Below are positions 1 to 7,398 of a DNA stretch of 30,084 bases, in pieces (position 1 is the first letter of the stretch; the number at the start of each line of letters is the position of its first letter). This DNA is from Spirochaetota bacterium (GTDB lineage: Bacteria; Spirochaetota; Spirochaetia; DTKZ01). The stretch covers positions 1 to 30,084 of the forward strand of contig JAKQWJ010000042.1 of assembly GCA_029562045.1 (NCBI GenBank), given 5' to 3'. The notes below the pieces were generated by a model. It did not search any database. It was given only the letters and a program-made list of their open reading frames with translations, and had not been told where the DNA came from. The position numbers and the translations under genes are program-made.

Positions 1-242
1 AAAAAGGCGGCGCACCTTCCGACGCAGTCCCCGCTGAGGTTCATGTAGGTCTGGGGCATTATCAGAACGACCTTATCGGAGGAGGCCGAAGCCCCCGGCG
101 TGAACTGGGCGCAGCGTCCCTTGAACTTGTCCTGCCACGAAGCCCCCGGGGCCAGCCGCTCCAGCAGGAGCCAGGGGGCGTTGTGCCGGGTGCCTTCGTA
201 CTCTCTCCCGGGATTTCCCAGGAAGGCGGCGAGTTTTATCAT
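1..242 (-). CDS. pth: Peptidyl-tRNA hydrolase, 5' part only (runs off the left edge)
   Basis: Pth releases stalled peptides from tRNA in the cytoplasm so that the tRNA can be recycled. The first 80 codons are in the window. They start MIKLAAFLGNPGREYEGTRH and later contain PQTYMNLSG. The active-site residues known from E. coli Pth fall at the same numbers here: Asn10, Tyr15, His20 and Asn68. The family consensus GLGNPG is FLGNPG, a minor change. The ATG at 242 fits the family N-terminus and has no Shine-Dalgarno sequence; a TATAGT box ends six bases before it, so the mRNA may be leaderless. The gene is divergent from the DHH gene at 336. The C-terminal half lies outside the window. Confidence 0.93.
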   Translation of the reverse strand, partial: MIKLAAFLGNPGREYEGTRHNAPWLLLERLAPGASWQDKFKGRCAQFTPGASASSDKVVLIMPQTYMNLSGDCVGRCAAF

Positions 243-248
243 GGTGTC

Positions 249-254
249 ACTATA
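249..254 (-). promoter_or_regulatory. -10 box of pth (possible leaderless start)
   Basis: On the minus strand TATAGT (5 of 6 to consensus) is followed by six bases and then the pth ATG, placing the expected transcription start on or next to the A of the start codon. No good -35 box is visible; the upstream DNA is a T-rich run (minus strand) at about 262-274. Confidence 0.45.
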
Positions 255-286
255 CCGATGGAAGGAAAAAAAAACAGCGGCCCTCC

Positions 287-315
287 TTGCCCCGGAAGCG
301 AAAAAGACCGATTAT
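287..315 (+). promoter_or_regulatory. Promoter of the DHH phosphoesterase gene
   Basis: TTGCCC at 287-292, 17 bases, GATTAT at 310-315 (4 of 6 each); TATAAG at 313-318 is an alternative -10. It is followed by a Shine-Dalgarno-like GGGAGGGG at 323-330 and the ATG at 336. Confidence 0.35.
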
Positions 316-335
316 AAGAGGCGGGAGGGGCTTTC

Positions 336-1271
336 ATGGGAACCGAAAAGTACCGGCTGCTTACCCGCAGCGATTTCGACGGTCTGGCCTGCGCGGTTCT
401 TTTCCGGGAGATGGATCTCATCGACGAGATCAAATTCGTCCATCCCCGGGACATGCAGGCGGGGAACATCGCCGTTTCCTCCCACGACATTTCCGCCAAC
501 CTTCCCTGGGTGGCGGGCATCCATCTGGCCTTCGATCATCACGAAAGCGAGGTCCTTCGGGGGAACGGGGCGGGGAACGGGCCGAGTCACATCATAAATC
601 CCCGGGCCCTCTCGGCGGCCCGGGTGGTCTACGATCACTACGGCGGCGGGAAGAGGTTTCCGGAACACTTCGCCGAGCTGGTGCAGGCGGCGGACAAGAT
701 CGATTCCGCCGACTACGACCGGCAGGAGATCCTGCATCCCCGCGGCTGGACGCTCCTGGGCTTCATAACCGATTCCCGGACCGGTTTCGGCAGGTTCAGG
801 ACTTTCAGAATTTCCAATTACGATCTGATGATGGATCTCATCGACCATTGCCGCACCAGAACCATCGACGAGATTCTCGTCCTGCCGGACGTGCTGGAGA
901 GGATCGAACTCTATCGGCGGCATGCCGAGCCCAGCCGGCGTCAGATCGAGGAATCGTCCCGGGTGGAGGGGAACGTTCTGGTCACCGATCTGCGGGGGGC
1001 GGAGACGATTTACGTGGGAAACCGCTTTCTCCGCTATGCCCTGTACCCCCAGACCAATATCAGCGTCCAGGTCATGTGGGGGCTCCACCGCCAGAATACG
1101 GTCATAACCCTGGGCAAATCGATTTTCAACAAAACCTCCGGGGTGAACATCGGCGCGGTGATGCTGGAGTACGGAGGCGGGGGGCACGAGAACGCCGGCA
1201 CCTGCCAGGTGGAGAACGAACAGGCCGACCGGGTCCTGGCCGCAGTGGTTTCCCGGATCCGGGAAGACTGA
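336..1271 (+). CDS. DHH/DHHA1-family phosphoesterase (exopolyphosphatase/nanoRNase-like)
   Basis: A 311-residue cytoplasmic phosphoesterase. The N-terminal DHH domain shows the metal-binding pieces RSDFDG (Asp13, Asp15) and DHH (67-69). The C-terminal DHHA1 domain ends with the substrate-binding glycine/histidine motif GGGGHENAG around 284. Family members hydrolyse short RNAs (NrnA-like), pAp, cyclic dinucleotides or polyphosphate; the sequence alone does not decide which. The ATG at 336 is chosen because GGGAGGGG lies five bases upstream and the N-terminus fits the family. The gene stands alone, divergent from pth and followed by a repeat-containing gap before prfC. Confidence 0.85.
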   Translation: MGTEKYRLLTRSDFDGLACAVLFREMDLIDEIKFVHPRDMQAGNIAVSSHDISANLPWVAGIHLAFDHHESEVLRGNGAGNGPSHIINPRALSAARVVYDHYGGGKRFPEHFAELVQAADKIDSADYDRQEILHPRGWTLLGFITDSRTGFGRFRTFRISNYDLMMDLIDHCRTRTIDEILVLPDVLERIELYRRHAEPSRRQIEESSRVEGNVLVTDLRGAETIYVGNRFLRYALYPQTNISVQVMWGLHRQNTVITLGKSIFNKTSGVNIGAVMLEYGGGGHENAGTCQVENEQADRVLAAVVSRIRED

Positions 1272-1315
1272 CCGGGCCCATCCCGCCGGCAACGGGTCGT
1301 CGTCTTCCCGCACTT

Positions 1316-1412
1316 CCGCCGGACACCCTTCGGCGCCGCCTGCCCGCCACAGACGGCCACAGGTCGGCGTCTGCCCGCGCCGCCGGACACCCTTCGACGC
1401 CGCCTGCCCGCC
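1316..1412. repeat. 33-bp direct repeat, two copies, in the DHH-prfC gap
   Basis: Positions 1316-1348 and 1380-1412 are the same 33 bases with one mismatch (CGGCGCC against CGACGCC), 64 bases apart. A weaker related stretch lies between them (about 1364-1379). No reading frame across it looks coding on either strand. Confidence 0.8.
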
Positions 1413-1452
1413 CCCGGCCCTGCCATGCCCCCGGTCGCCCGCTCCGCCGTCC

Positions 1453-1480
1453 TTGACCAAGGAGGGGGAAAAAATTTACT
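1453..1480 (+). promoter_or_regulatory. prfC promoter, very short leader
   Basis: TTGACC at 1453-1458 (5 of 6), 16 bases, TTTACT at 1475-1480 (4 of 6). Transcription should begin near 1487, about seven bases before the prfC ATG. The AAGGAGGGGG at 1459-1468 resembles a Shine-Dalgarno site but lies in the promoter spacer and would not be in the mRNA. Confidence 0.5.
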
Positions 1481-1493
1481 CTGAACCCCTGCC

Positions 1494-3077
1494 ATGACAT
1501 CTTTTCACAAAGAAATCGAAAGGCGGCTGACCTTCGCGATAATCAGCCACCCCGACGCGGGGAAGACCACCATAACCGAAAAACTGCTGCTCTTCGGCGG
1601 AGCCATCCATGTGGCGGGGGCGGTGAAATCCAAAAAGAACACCCGGAAGACCACCTCCGATTTCATGGAGATGGAGCAGGCCCGGGGGATTTCCATCTCC
1701 ACCTCCGTCATGGGCTTCGAATACCGGGGACGGAAGATCAACCTGCTGGACACCCCGGGGCACGCGGACTTCTCCGAGGACACCTACCGGACCCTGACGG
1801 CGGTGGACAGCGCCCTGATGGTGATAGATTCCGTCAAGGGGGTGGAGGAGAGGACCCGGAAACTCTGCGAAATCTGCGCCATGAGGAAAACCCCCATCAT
1901 CACCTTCATCAACAAGCTGGACCGGGAGGGCCGGGAGCCGGTGGACCTGCTGGACCAGGTGGAGGAGGAGCTGGGGGTTGCGGTGTGCCCCATGAGCTGG
2001 CCCGTGGGGCGGGGCCGGGAGTTCCGGGGAGTGTACAGCGTCCCCGAAAAGAGGCTCGTCTTTTTCGATCCCCACGGCCGGCAGGGGGGGGAAGGCAGCG
2101 TCGAAATTAGCGGCCTGGAGGACCCTCTGCTGGACCGGATGGCGGGCTCGTCGGCGGCGAGGCTCCGGGAGGAGATCGCGCTGGTCCAGGGGGTCTATCC
2201 TCCCTTCGACCGGAAGGCCTACCTGGAGGGAAAGCTGACGCCGGTGTTTTTCGGCAGCGCCCTGAACAACTTCGGGGTCCGGGAACTTCTGGACTGCTTC
2301 GTGGATATCGCGCCTCCGCCCCTTCCTCGGCCCCTGGAGGGGGGCTCGGAGATCTCCCCCTACGCCGAAAAGTTCTCCGGACTGGTTTTCAAAATCCACG
2401 CCAATCTGGACCCCCGGCACCGGGACAGGATCGCCTTTATGAGGGTGTGCTCCGGCGTTTTCGAGAGGAACAAGACCTACTATCACGTTCGGTCCAGCAA
2501 ACCCTACAAGACCTCCAACCCCACGGCCTTCATGGCCCAGGACAGGACCATCATCGACCAGGCCTTTCCGGGGGACATCGTGGGCCTCCACGACACGGGG
2601 ACCTTCAAGATCGGAGACGCGGTGACCGAGGGGGAGGAGCTGAAGTTCACCGGAATTCCCAGCTTCGCCCCCCAGATATTCAAGACCGTATTCAACCTGG
2701 ACCCCCTGAAGTCCAAGCAGCTGGACCGGGGCCTGGACCAGCTGGCGGAGGAGGGGGTGGTGCAGCTTTTCACCCGGCTGGGGTCCAACGAAAAGCTCGT
2801 GGGGGTCGTGGGGGTGCTGCAGTTCGATGTTCTGCGCTACCGGATCGAACACGAGTACAAGGCTCTCTGCCGTTTCGAACCCAGCGACTACACCACCGCC
2901 TGCTGGATCACATGGGAGGACCGGAAGGCTCTGGACGACTTCGTCCGCCGCCACGAACCGAAGCTCTGCCGCGACCGGGAAGGGCGTCTGGTTTTCCTGG
3001 CCCGGAACCGCTGGATGATCGACCGCACCATGGAAGCGGAAAAGGGAATCCGGCACTTCTTCACCTCCGACTACTGA
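1494..3077 (+). CDS. prfC: Peptide chain release factor 3
   Basis: RF3 is the GTPase that removes RF1/RF2 from the ribosome after termination. The 527 residues match the usual length (E. coli 529). The G domain shows the P loop HPDAGKTTITEKLL (about 19-32), the switch region with RGISISTSVMGF, DTPGHADFSEDTYRTL and the guanine-specificity motif NKLDREG. Domains II and III carry RF3-type sequence such as LGSNEKLVGVVGVLQFDVL and a C-terminal stretch ending WMIDRTMEAEKGIRHFF. The only usable start is ATG 1494, because an in-frame TGA lies at 1482. There is no Shine-Dalgarno sequence, and a promoter ends just upstream. It converges on the EamA gene with a seven-base gap. Confidence 0.96.
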   Translation: MTSFHKEIERRLTFAIISHPDAGKTTITEKLLLFGGAIHVAGAVKSKKNTRKTTSDFMEMEQARGISISTSVMGFEYRGRKINLLDTPGHADFSEDTYRTLTAVDSALMVIDSVKGVEERTRKLCEICAMRKTPIITFINKLDREGREPVDLLDQVEEELGVAVCPMSWPVGRGREFRGVYSVPEKRLVFFDPHGRQGGEGSVEISGLEDPLLDRMAGSSAARLREEIALVQGVYPPFDRKAYLEGKLTPVFFGSALNNFGVRELLDCFVDIAPPPLPRPLEGGSEISPYAEKFSGLVFKIHANLDPRHRDRIAFMRVCSGVFERNKTYYHVRSSKPYKTSNPTAFMAQDRTIIDQAFPGDIVGLHDTGTFKIGDAVTEGEELKFTGIPSFAPQIFKTVFNLDPLKSKQLDRGLDQLAEEGVVQLFTRLGSNEKLVGVVGVLQFDVLRYRIEHEYKALCRFEPSDYTTACWITWEDRKALDDFVRRHEPKLCRDREGRLVFLARNRWMIDRTMEAEKGIRHFFTSDY

Positions 3078-3084
3078 ACCGGAG

Positions 3085-3990
3085 TCAGAAGAGAAAGAGA
3101 AAGGCCACCCCGGCGACGGCGATGAGCGCCCCCGCCGCCTCCCTGACGCTGACCTTTTCCTTGAACAGAAACATGGAAAAAGGGATGATCAGAACCGGAA
3201 CGATGGCCATGATGGTGGAGGCGACCCCGGTTCCGGTGCGCTGGATGGCGTACATCGACAGGGAAACCCCCAGAAAAGGCCCGAAAAAGGATCCCAGCAG
3301 GATGCGCTTCATCGCCTTCCCGTCCCGCAGCGCGGCGGCCACTCTGTCCCCCCGCCGGAGGTAGAGGATTACCGCCGCAAAACCCAGAATCCCCGCCACG
3401 CAGCGGATCTGGGTGGCGGCGAAGGCGTTGTAGTTCCCCGCGCCGTGCTTGCCGAGGATAAGCCCCATGGCCTGACCCAGGGCCCCGCCGAAGGCAAGGA
3501 GCACTCCCCGGAGGGGGTGGGAAAAACGGATTCCCCCGCCGGAATCCCCGCCCCTCTTCCGGAGGATCACCAGAGCGATGCCGGACAGGGTGATCCCCAT
3601 TCCCACGAAGCCCGCGGGGCTCATGACCTCCCCCAGGAAAAGCCGGCCCATGAGGGCCGTCAGCGGGGGGACGCCGGCGTAGATGAGCATGGATATCCGC
3701 GCGCCGATTTCGATATAGGCCCGGAAAAGCAGAAGGTCCCCGACGACGAAACCCAGAAGCCCCGAGAGGCTCAACCAGAGCCACATGTCGGGGGTGGCGT
3801 CCAGCGGGAAGAACATACCCCGGGAAAAGAGGCTGAAGAGACCGATGAACAGAAAGCCCAGGGTTATCCGGATCAGGTTGAGGGGGAGTGTCCCCACCCG
3901 TTTGCCCGCGTATTCGAAACTCAAGGAGGTGATGGTCCAGGAGATGGCGGTCATGAGGGCCGCCAGCTCTCCGATTCGGGAAAATTCCAT
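3085..3990 (-). CDS. EamA/DMT-superfamily membrane transporter
   Basis: A 301-residue inner-membrane protein with about ten hydrophobic segments in two similar halves, the layout of drug/metabolite (EamA) permeases. Recognisable pieces are the first half ending near SPAGFVGMGITLSGIALVIL and the second half with the typical SVREAAGALIAVAGVAFLFLF end. The substrate cannot be told from sequence; family members export amino acids, nucleotides or drugs. The start at 3990 gives a normal first helix, while the longer open frame upstream is antisense to the SDR gene. A weak AAAGG is the only ribosome site. It begins 32 bases after the SDR gene, so the two are probably cotranscribed. Confidence 0.85.
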   Translation of the reverse strand: MEFSRIGELAALMTAISWTITSLSFEYAGKRVGTLPLNLIRITLGFLFIGLFSLFSRGMFFPLDATPDMWLWLSLSGLLGFVVGDLLLFRAYIEIGARISMLIYAGVPPLTALMGRLFLGEVMSPAGFVGMGITLSGIALVILRKRGGDSGGGIRFSHPLRGVLLAFGGALGQAMGLILGKHGAGNYNAFAATQIRCVAGILGFAAVILYLRRGDRVAAALRDGKAMKRILLGSFFGPFLGVSLSMYAIQRTGTGVASTIMAIVPVLIIPFSMFLFKEKVSVREAAGALIAVAGVAFLFLF

Positions 3991-4022
3991 GGTTGCCCGG
4001 CCTTTTATTCGGGGAGCCTTTT

Positions 4023-4766
4023 CTATACCACCTGTCCCGCGTCCACGACCAGGACCTGTCCGGTGATGCTGTCGTTCTTCGCCAGGGCGAGGTACATGGC
4101 GGCGCATTCCTCCACGTCGGCGGTTTTTTTCAGAAGAGTCTGGCTCGTCATCGCTTTCACGTGCTCGTCGCTGAAACCCGCGGCCCATCGGGTCAGCAGG
4201 AGCCCCGGCGCGACCCCGTTGACCCTGATCTCCGGAGCCAGCGCCACGGCCAGGCACTTGGTCAGGTGTATCTGGGCCGCCTTGGACACCGCGTAGGCGA
4301 TGCTGCTTCCGGTGGGCCGCATTCCGGCGATGGAAACGGTGTTGATGATATGCCCGCCGCCGTTCTTCTTCATGATGACCGCCGCCGCCCGGGAGGTGAA
4401 AAAACAGGAGAGGGAGTTGGTCCGGTAGAGCCGCAGAAAATCCTCCTCGTCCAGGCCGTCCAGGTCCCTGAAAGGCACGAACCTGGTGGTTCCCGCGTTG
4501 TTGACCAGGATGTCCAGGCGGCCGAAGGCCTTCTCCGTTTCGGCCACCATTCTCACCGCGTCCTCGGGGATGGACACATCGGCCTGGATCGTGCGGGCCC
4601 CGACCCCCAGGGCTTCCGCGTCCCGGGCGGTCTTTTCCGCGTCCTCCCGGGACCGGGAATAATTGACGGCCACGTTCACGCCCTCCCGGGCGAGAAGCAG
4701 GGTGACCGAGCGGCCCAGGCCGGTTCCGCCACCGGTGATCAGGGCTGTCTTTCCTTTCAGTTCCAT
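4023..4766 (-). CDS. Short-chain dehydrogenase/reductase (SDR), FabG-like
   Basis: A 247-residue classical SDR. It has the NAD(P) glycine motif TGGGTGLG at about 11-18, the NNAG motif, the catalytic serine in NTVSIAG and YAVSK with the catalytic Tyr and Lys, followed by the VAPG segment. Length is normal. An Arg/Ser pair after the second strand (NYSRSRED) points to NADP(H), but this is inference. It could be a 3-oxoacyl-ACP reductase or a sugar/secondary alcohol dehydrogenase; there is no fatty acid gene cluster nearby, so FabG proper is unlikely. The start has AAGGAGA seven bases upstream. It lies between a possible small gene and the EamA permease on the same strand. Confidence 0.88.
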   Translation of the reverse strand: MELKGKTALITGGGTGLGRSVTLLLAREGVNVAVNYSRSREDAEKTARDAEALGVGARTIQADVSIPEDAVRMVAETEKAFGRLDILVNNAGTTRFVPFRDLDGLDEEDFLRLYRTNSLSCFFTSRAAAVIMKKNGGGHIINTVSIAGMRPTGSSIAYAVSKAAQIHLTKCLAVALAPEIRVNGVAPGLLLTRWAAGFSDEHVKAMTSQTLLKKTADVEECAAMYLALAKNDSITGQVLVVDAGQVV

Positions 4767-4779
4767 GGGGGTCTCCTTT

Positions 4780-5079
4780 TTACAGAATGAATTTTTCCCG
4801 AGCCGATGGCATGGACCCGTCGATGCTCCGGTTCTGCCCGGGCATCCCGCTCAGGGGGCTGATGGCCGTGTCGGCCTCTCCGGCGGCGTTCATGGCCGGC
4901 AGGTTGGTCCGGGGCGCGCGGTGGACTGGACGGCCGGACTCGCCTCCGGCGGAGCGTCCGGGTCCCGGGAGATCCGGGTGGTGGAAACGAATGACCCGGA
5001 TACCCGCGTGCCGCCCCAGGGGGAGGCTCCCGGCGCGAGGTCCATGGAGGCGCCGTTTGCCGGAAAACCCCTCTTTCAT
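4780..5079 (-). CDS. Possible small hypothetical protein (99 aa) leading the SDR-EamA operon
   Basis: I do not recognise this product, MKEGFSGKRRLHGPRAGSLP and onward, ending REKFIL. Support for it being a gene is positional. A sigma70-like promoter lies upstream (5120-5148), GGAGAA at 5086-5091 sits seven bases before the ATG at 5079, most third codon positions are G or C, and the stop comes 13 bases before the SDR start, which has its own ribosome site. Against it, the composition is rich in Gly, Pro, Arg and His and poor in Leu and Glu, with no clear domain or membrane helix. It may instead be a long 5' leader of the SDR mRNA. Confidence 0.3.
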   Translation of the reverse strand: MKEGFSGKRRLHGPRAGSLPLGRHAGIRVIRFHHPDLPGPGRSAGGESGRPVHRAPRTNLPAMNAAGEADTAISPLSGMPGQNRSIDGSMPSAREKFIL

Positions 5080-5119
5080 GCCGCATTCTCCAATGCCGAT
5101 GGTCAGGATCTGGGCGTTC

Positions 5120-5148
5120 AGAATAGAGAATGACCGCCGGGGCGTCAA
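5120..5148 (-). promoter_or_regulatory. Promoter of the SDR-EamA operon
   Basis: On the minus strand: TTGACG (5143-5148, 5 of 6), 17 bases, TATTCT (5120-5125, 4 of 6). Expected start near 5113, leaving about 350 bases before the SDR gene, in which the possible 99-residue ORF sits. Confidence 0.5.
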
Positions 5149-5180
5149 TGGGTGGAGCCGGGGCCGCTGACCGTGGGGAC

Positions 5181-5208
5181 TTTACTTCCCCGGCAAAAGC
5201 CGTACAAT
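5181..5208 (+). promoter_or_regulatory. Promoter of the flavin reductase-deoD pair
   Basis: TTTACT at 5181-5186 (4 of 6), 16 bases, TACAAT at 5203-5208 (5 of 6). Start expected near 5215, just before the strong Shine-Dalgarno GGGGAGG at 5221-5227. Confidence 0.5.
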
Positions 5209-5232
5209 AACCTCCCGGCGGGGGAGGTGACG

Positions 5233-5748
5233 ATGAAAAAGAACTGGAAAACCCTGGAACCCGGGGAATTGGGGGACAATGTCTTCGATCTCGTCGGGAG
5301 GACCTGGATGCTGATAACCGCCGGATCCCCCGGAGCTTACAATACGATGACCGCCTCCTGGGGCTGTCTGGGGGTCTTGTGGCGGCGCCCCGTGGCGGTC
5401 TGCTTTGTCCGGCCCACCCGCCACACCTTCGGTTTCATCGACGCCGCGGCGAATTTCACCCTTTCCTTTTTCCCCGAAAGCTGCAGGGAGATCCTGGATT
5501 TCTGCGGTTCCCATTCCGGGCGGGACACGGACAAGGCGGCGGCCACGGGACTCCGGCCGGAGGAGATGGAGGGCGGGACGGTGAGCTTCGAACAGGCCCG
5601 GCTGGCGCTGGTCTGCCGGAAACTGTACAGCCAGGATTTCGATCCCCGGCTTTTTCTGGACCCGGAGATCGAGGACCTGTACCCGAACAAGGACTATCAT
5701 CGGGTTTTTATCGGTGAGATAACCCGGTGTCTCAGGAGGGAGGAATGA
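5233..5748 (+). CDS. Flavin reductase-like protein (FMN-binding split-barrel)
   Basis: A 171-residue cytoplasmic protein of the flavin reductase domain family, whose members bind FMN and often reduce free flavin with NAD(P)H. Diagnostic pieces are the N-terminal MLITAGSPGAYNTMTASWG, VCFVRPTRHTFGFID and NFTLSFF, then the SGRDTDK stretch common to one bacterial subgroup of unknown substrate. ATG 5233 is chosen over the longer frame from 5152 because GGGGAGG lies just upstream and the family N-terminus fits. The stop overlaps the deoD start (ATGA), so the two are translationally coupled, though no functional link is obvious. Confidence 0.85.
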   Translation: MKKNWKTLEPGELGDNVFDLVGRTWMLITAGSPGAYNTMTASWGCLGVLWRRPVAVCFVRPTRHTFGFIDAAANFTLSFFPESCREILDFCGSHSGRDTDKAAATGLRPEEMEGGTVSFEQARLALVCRKLYSQDFDPRLFLDPEIEDLYPNKDYHRVFIGEITRCLRREE

Positions 5749-6446
5749 GCATCCATCTGGCGGCAAAACCCGGGGACGTGGCGGAAACCGTCCTTCTTCC
5801 GGGAGACCCGCTGCGGGCCCGGTTCGTGGCGGAAAATTTTCTGGAGGACCCGGTGTGCTACAGCCAGGTACGGGGCATGCTGGGCTACACCGGCCGGCAT
5901 AAAGGCCGCCGGGTTTCGGTCCAGGGCACGGGGATGGGGATGCCCTCCCACGCGATCTATGTCCATGAGCTTATCAATTTTTACGGCGCCCGGAGGCTGA
6001 TCCGGATCGGCAGCTGCGGCTCCCTGCAGAAGGATCTCCCCCTCCGGGGCCTGGTCCTGGCCATGAGCGCCTCCACCGACTCCAACATGAACCGCCTGCG
6101 CTTCGGCGGCAGGGATTTCGCCCCCACCGCGGATTTCGGCCTCCTGACCCGGGCGGCGGAGGCGGCGAAGAATCTGGGAGTTCCGGTGCGGGCGGGGGCT
6201 GTTCTCTCCAGCGACACGTTCTACGACGATGACCCCGGGAGCTGGAAGCTCTGGGCGGCCTACGGGGTCCTGGCGGTGGAGATGGAAACCGCCGGCCTCT
6301 ACACCCTGGCGGCGAAGTATCAGGTCCCCGCCCTGTCCATCCTGACGGTGAGCGACCACATCCCCGACGGGACGGCCCTGTCGGCGGAGGACCGGGAGTC
6401 ATCCTTCCGGGACATGGTGAAGGTGGCGCTGGAGCTGGCGGGGTAG
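5745..6446 (+). CDS. deoD: Purine-nucleoside phosphorylase, DeoD type
   Basis: DeoD splits purine (deoxy)nucleosides with phosphate into base and (deoxy)ribose 1-phosphate for purine salvage. The 233 residues are close to the usual 235-239 and begin MSIHLAAKPGDVAETVLLPG. Known elements are present: the substrate-lid His near position 4, GDPLRAR, the phosphate site RIGSCGSLQ, the ribose-binding VEMETAGLY and the purine-specific acid in TVSDHI. The ATG at 5745 overlaps the stop of the flavin reductase and is preceded by AGGAGGGAGG. The gene is followed by a GC-rich palindrome and a G-rich repeat rather than a classical terminator. Confidence 0.94.
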   Translation: MSIHLAAKPGDVAETVLLPGDPLRARFVAENFLEDPVCYSQVRGMLGYTGRHKGRRVSVQGTGMGMPSHAIYVHELINFYGARRLIRIGSCGSLQKDLPLRGLVLAMSASTDSNMNRLRFGGRDFAPTADFGLLTRAAEAAKNLGVPVRAGAVLSSDTFYDDDPGSWKLWAAYGVLAVEMETAGLYTLAAKYQVPALSILTVSDHIPDGTALSAEDRESSFRDMVKVALELAG

Positions 6447-6448
6447 AA

Positions 6449-6536
6449 GGCCGCCCGGGCGGCCGGGGTCGGCGGATCGGGTCGGGGTCAGGGTCGGGGC
6501 CGAGATCCGGATCGGGGTCCGGGTCGGCGGATCGGA
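6449..6536 (+). repeat. GC palindrome and G-rich degenerate repeat after deoD
   Basis: GGCCGCCCGGGCGGCC (6449-6464) is a perfect 16-base palindrome. It is followed by G-runs at 6479-6481, 6484-6487, 6491-6493 and 6496-6499 separated by 2-3 bases, which fits the G-quadruplex pattern on the plus strand. GGGTCGGCGGATCGG occurs twice, near 6466 and 6521. The whole gap lies between convergent deoD and plsC-like genes and contains no convincing ORF. Confidence 0.7.
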
Positions 6537-6569
6537 ATCCGGGCCGAGGTCCGAACCCCCGGGCCGGCG

Positions 6570-7385
6570 CTATTCCGGGGACGCCCGGCCGTCCGCCACC
6601 GGGACTCCCCAGGCCTTCATGCGGCTCACGATGAAATCCACCACCTGCTGGTGCTCCGTCCTTCCCCGACCCGAGACCTGCAGAGGGGAGCCGAACTCGA
6701 AACGGATGGGCTCCCGGATCCGCAGGGGGCCGAAACCGCGGAGGATGACCCCGTTGGACCAGAAATCGGTCTTCAGGGCCACGGGGATGACCGCGGCCCC
6801 CGAACGGGCGGCGAGTTTGATGCCCAGACTGTTGAACTTCCCGGGGTCGAAGGTGTATTGCCGGGTGCTCTGGGGGAAGATGATGATGGACCGCCCCCGG
6901 GCTATCTTTTCCGAGCCCTGGGTGAGAACGTCCGTCAGGTCTTTCCGGGCGTCCCGACGGCTCACGGCGATGGGTTCCACCGCCCGCATGACGGGACCGA
7001 AGACAGGACCCCGGACGAGCTTCTCCTTGACCACGAAGGACGCCGGTTTTATCGGCACGATGAAAGCGGGAAGGACAAGGGTTTCCAGGGTGCTCATGTG
7101 GTTTCCGATGAAGACCACGGGCCCCCGGGCCTCCCGTATCCTGTCCAGACCCTCCACGTGAAAGAGGCCCCCGCAGCCCTCCACATCCCGGATGATCTCC
7201 CGGGAGGAGGCGGCGAAGGCCTCGTTGTCGTACCGGCCCGCCTCCGCCAGGGCCCTGGCCTGGAGGACGGTGCGGAAGAACCGCGGGTACAGGTTCCAGC
7301 GGGTCCAGAACAGGAGACGGTGGGAAGGGTACAGCCTTCCGGTGTCGGGAGTGTGGTAACTGTTTCCGGGGAAGAAGTCCGTCAT
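6570..7385 (-). CDS. PlsC-like lysophospholipid acyltransferase with altered motifs
   Basis: A 271-residue acyltransferase of the 1-acyl-glycerol-3-phosphate acyltransferase superfamily, which acts at the inner face of the membrane in phospholipid synthesis. The four blocks can be followed: NHMSTLE (95-101), RGPVFGPVMRAVEPIAVSR (about 125-143), FPQSTR (170-175) and VIPVAL. The catalytic pair is usually HxxxxD and the third block FPEGTR; here they are H96xxxxE101 and FPQSTR. The protein may therefore be a divergent acyltransferase acting on another lipid rather than the housekeeping PlsC. The ATG at 7385 has a GGAG nine bases upstream and begins 13 bases after the glycosidase gene, so the pair form an operon. 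Confidence 0.8.
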   Translation of the reverse strand: MTDFFPGNSYHTPDTGRLYPSHRLLFWTRWNLYPRFFRTVLQARALAEAGRYDNEAFAASSREIIRDVEGCGGLFHVEGLDRIREARGPVVFIGNHMSTLETLVLPAFIVPIKPASFVVKEKLVRGPVFGPVMRAVEPIAVSRRDARKDLTDVLTQGSEKIARGRSIIIFPQSTRQYTFDPGKFNSLGIKLAARSGAAVIPVALKTDFWSNGVILRGFGPLRIREPIRFEFGSPLQVSGRGRTEHQQVVDFIVSRMKAWGVPVADGRASPE

Positions 7386-7398
7386 AACGAAGGCTCCG

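Noticed and set aside
1425..1484. A 19-codon ORF ending in TGA, in frame with and just before prfC, with AAGGAGGGGG inside; it recalls the autoregulatory frameshift site of prfB.
   Set aside because: The AAGGAGGGGG lies in the spacer of the prfC promoter, transcription should start after most of the ORF, and no frameshift would be needed to reach prfC.
1476..3056. 526-codon open frame antisense to prfC.
   Set aside because: Mirror of the third-position GC bias of prfC; no domain or promoter of its own.
2447..3364. 305-codon open frame on the plus strand within prfC.
   Set aside because: Arg/Gly/Pro-rich out-of-frame shadow of prfC, as with the other long overlapping frames in this GC-rich DNA.
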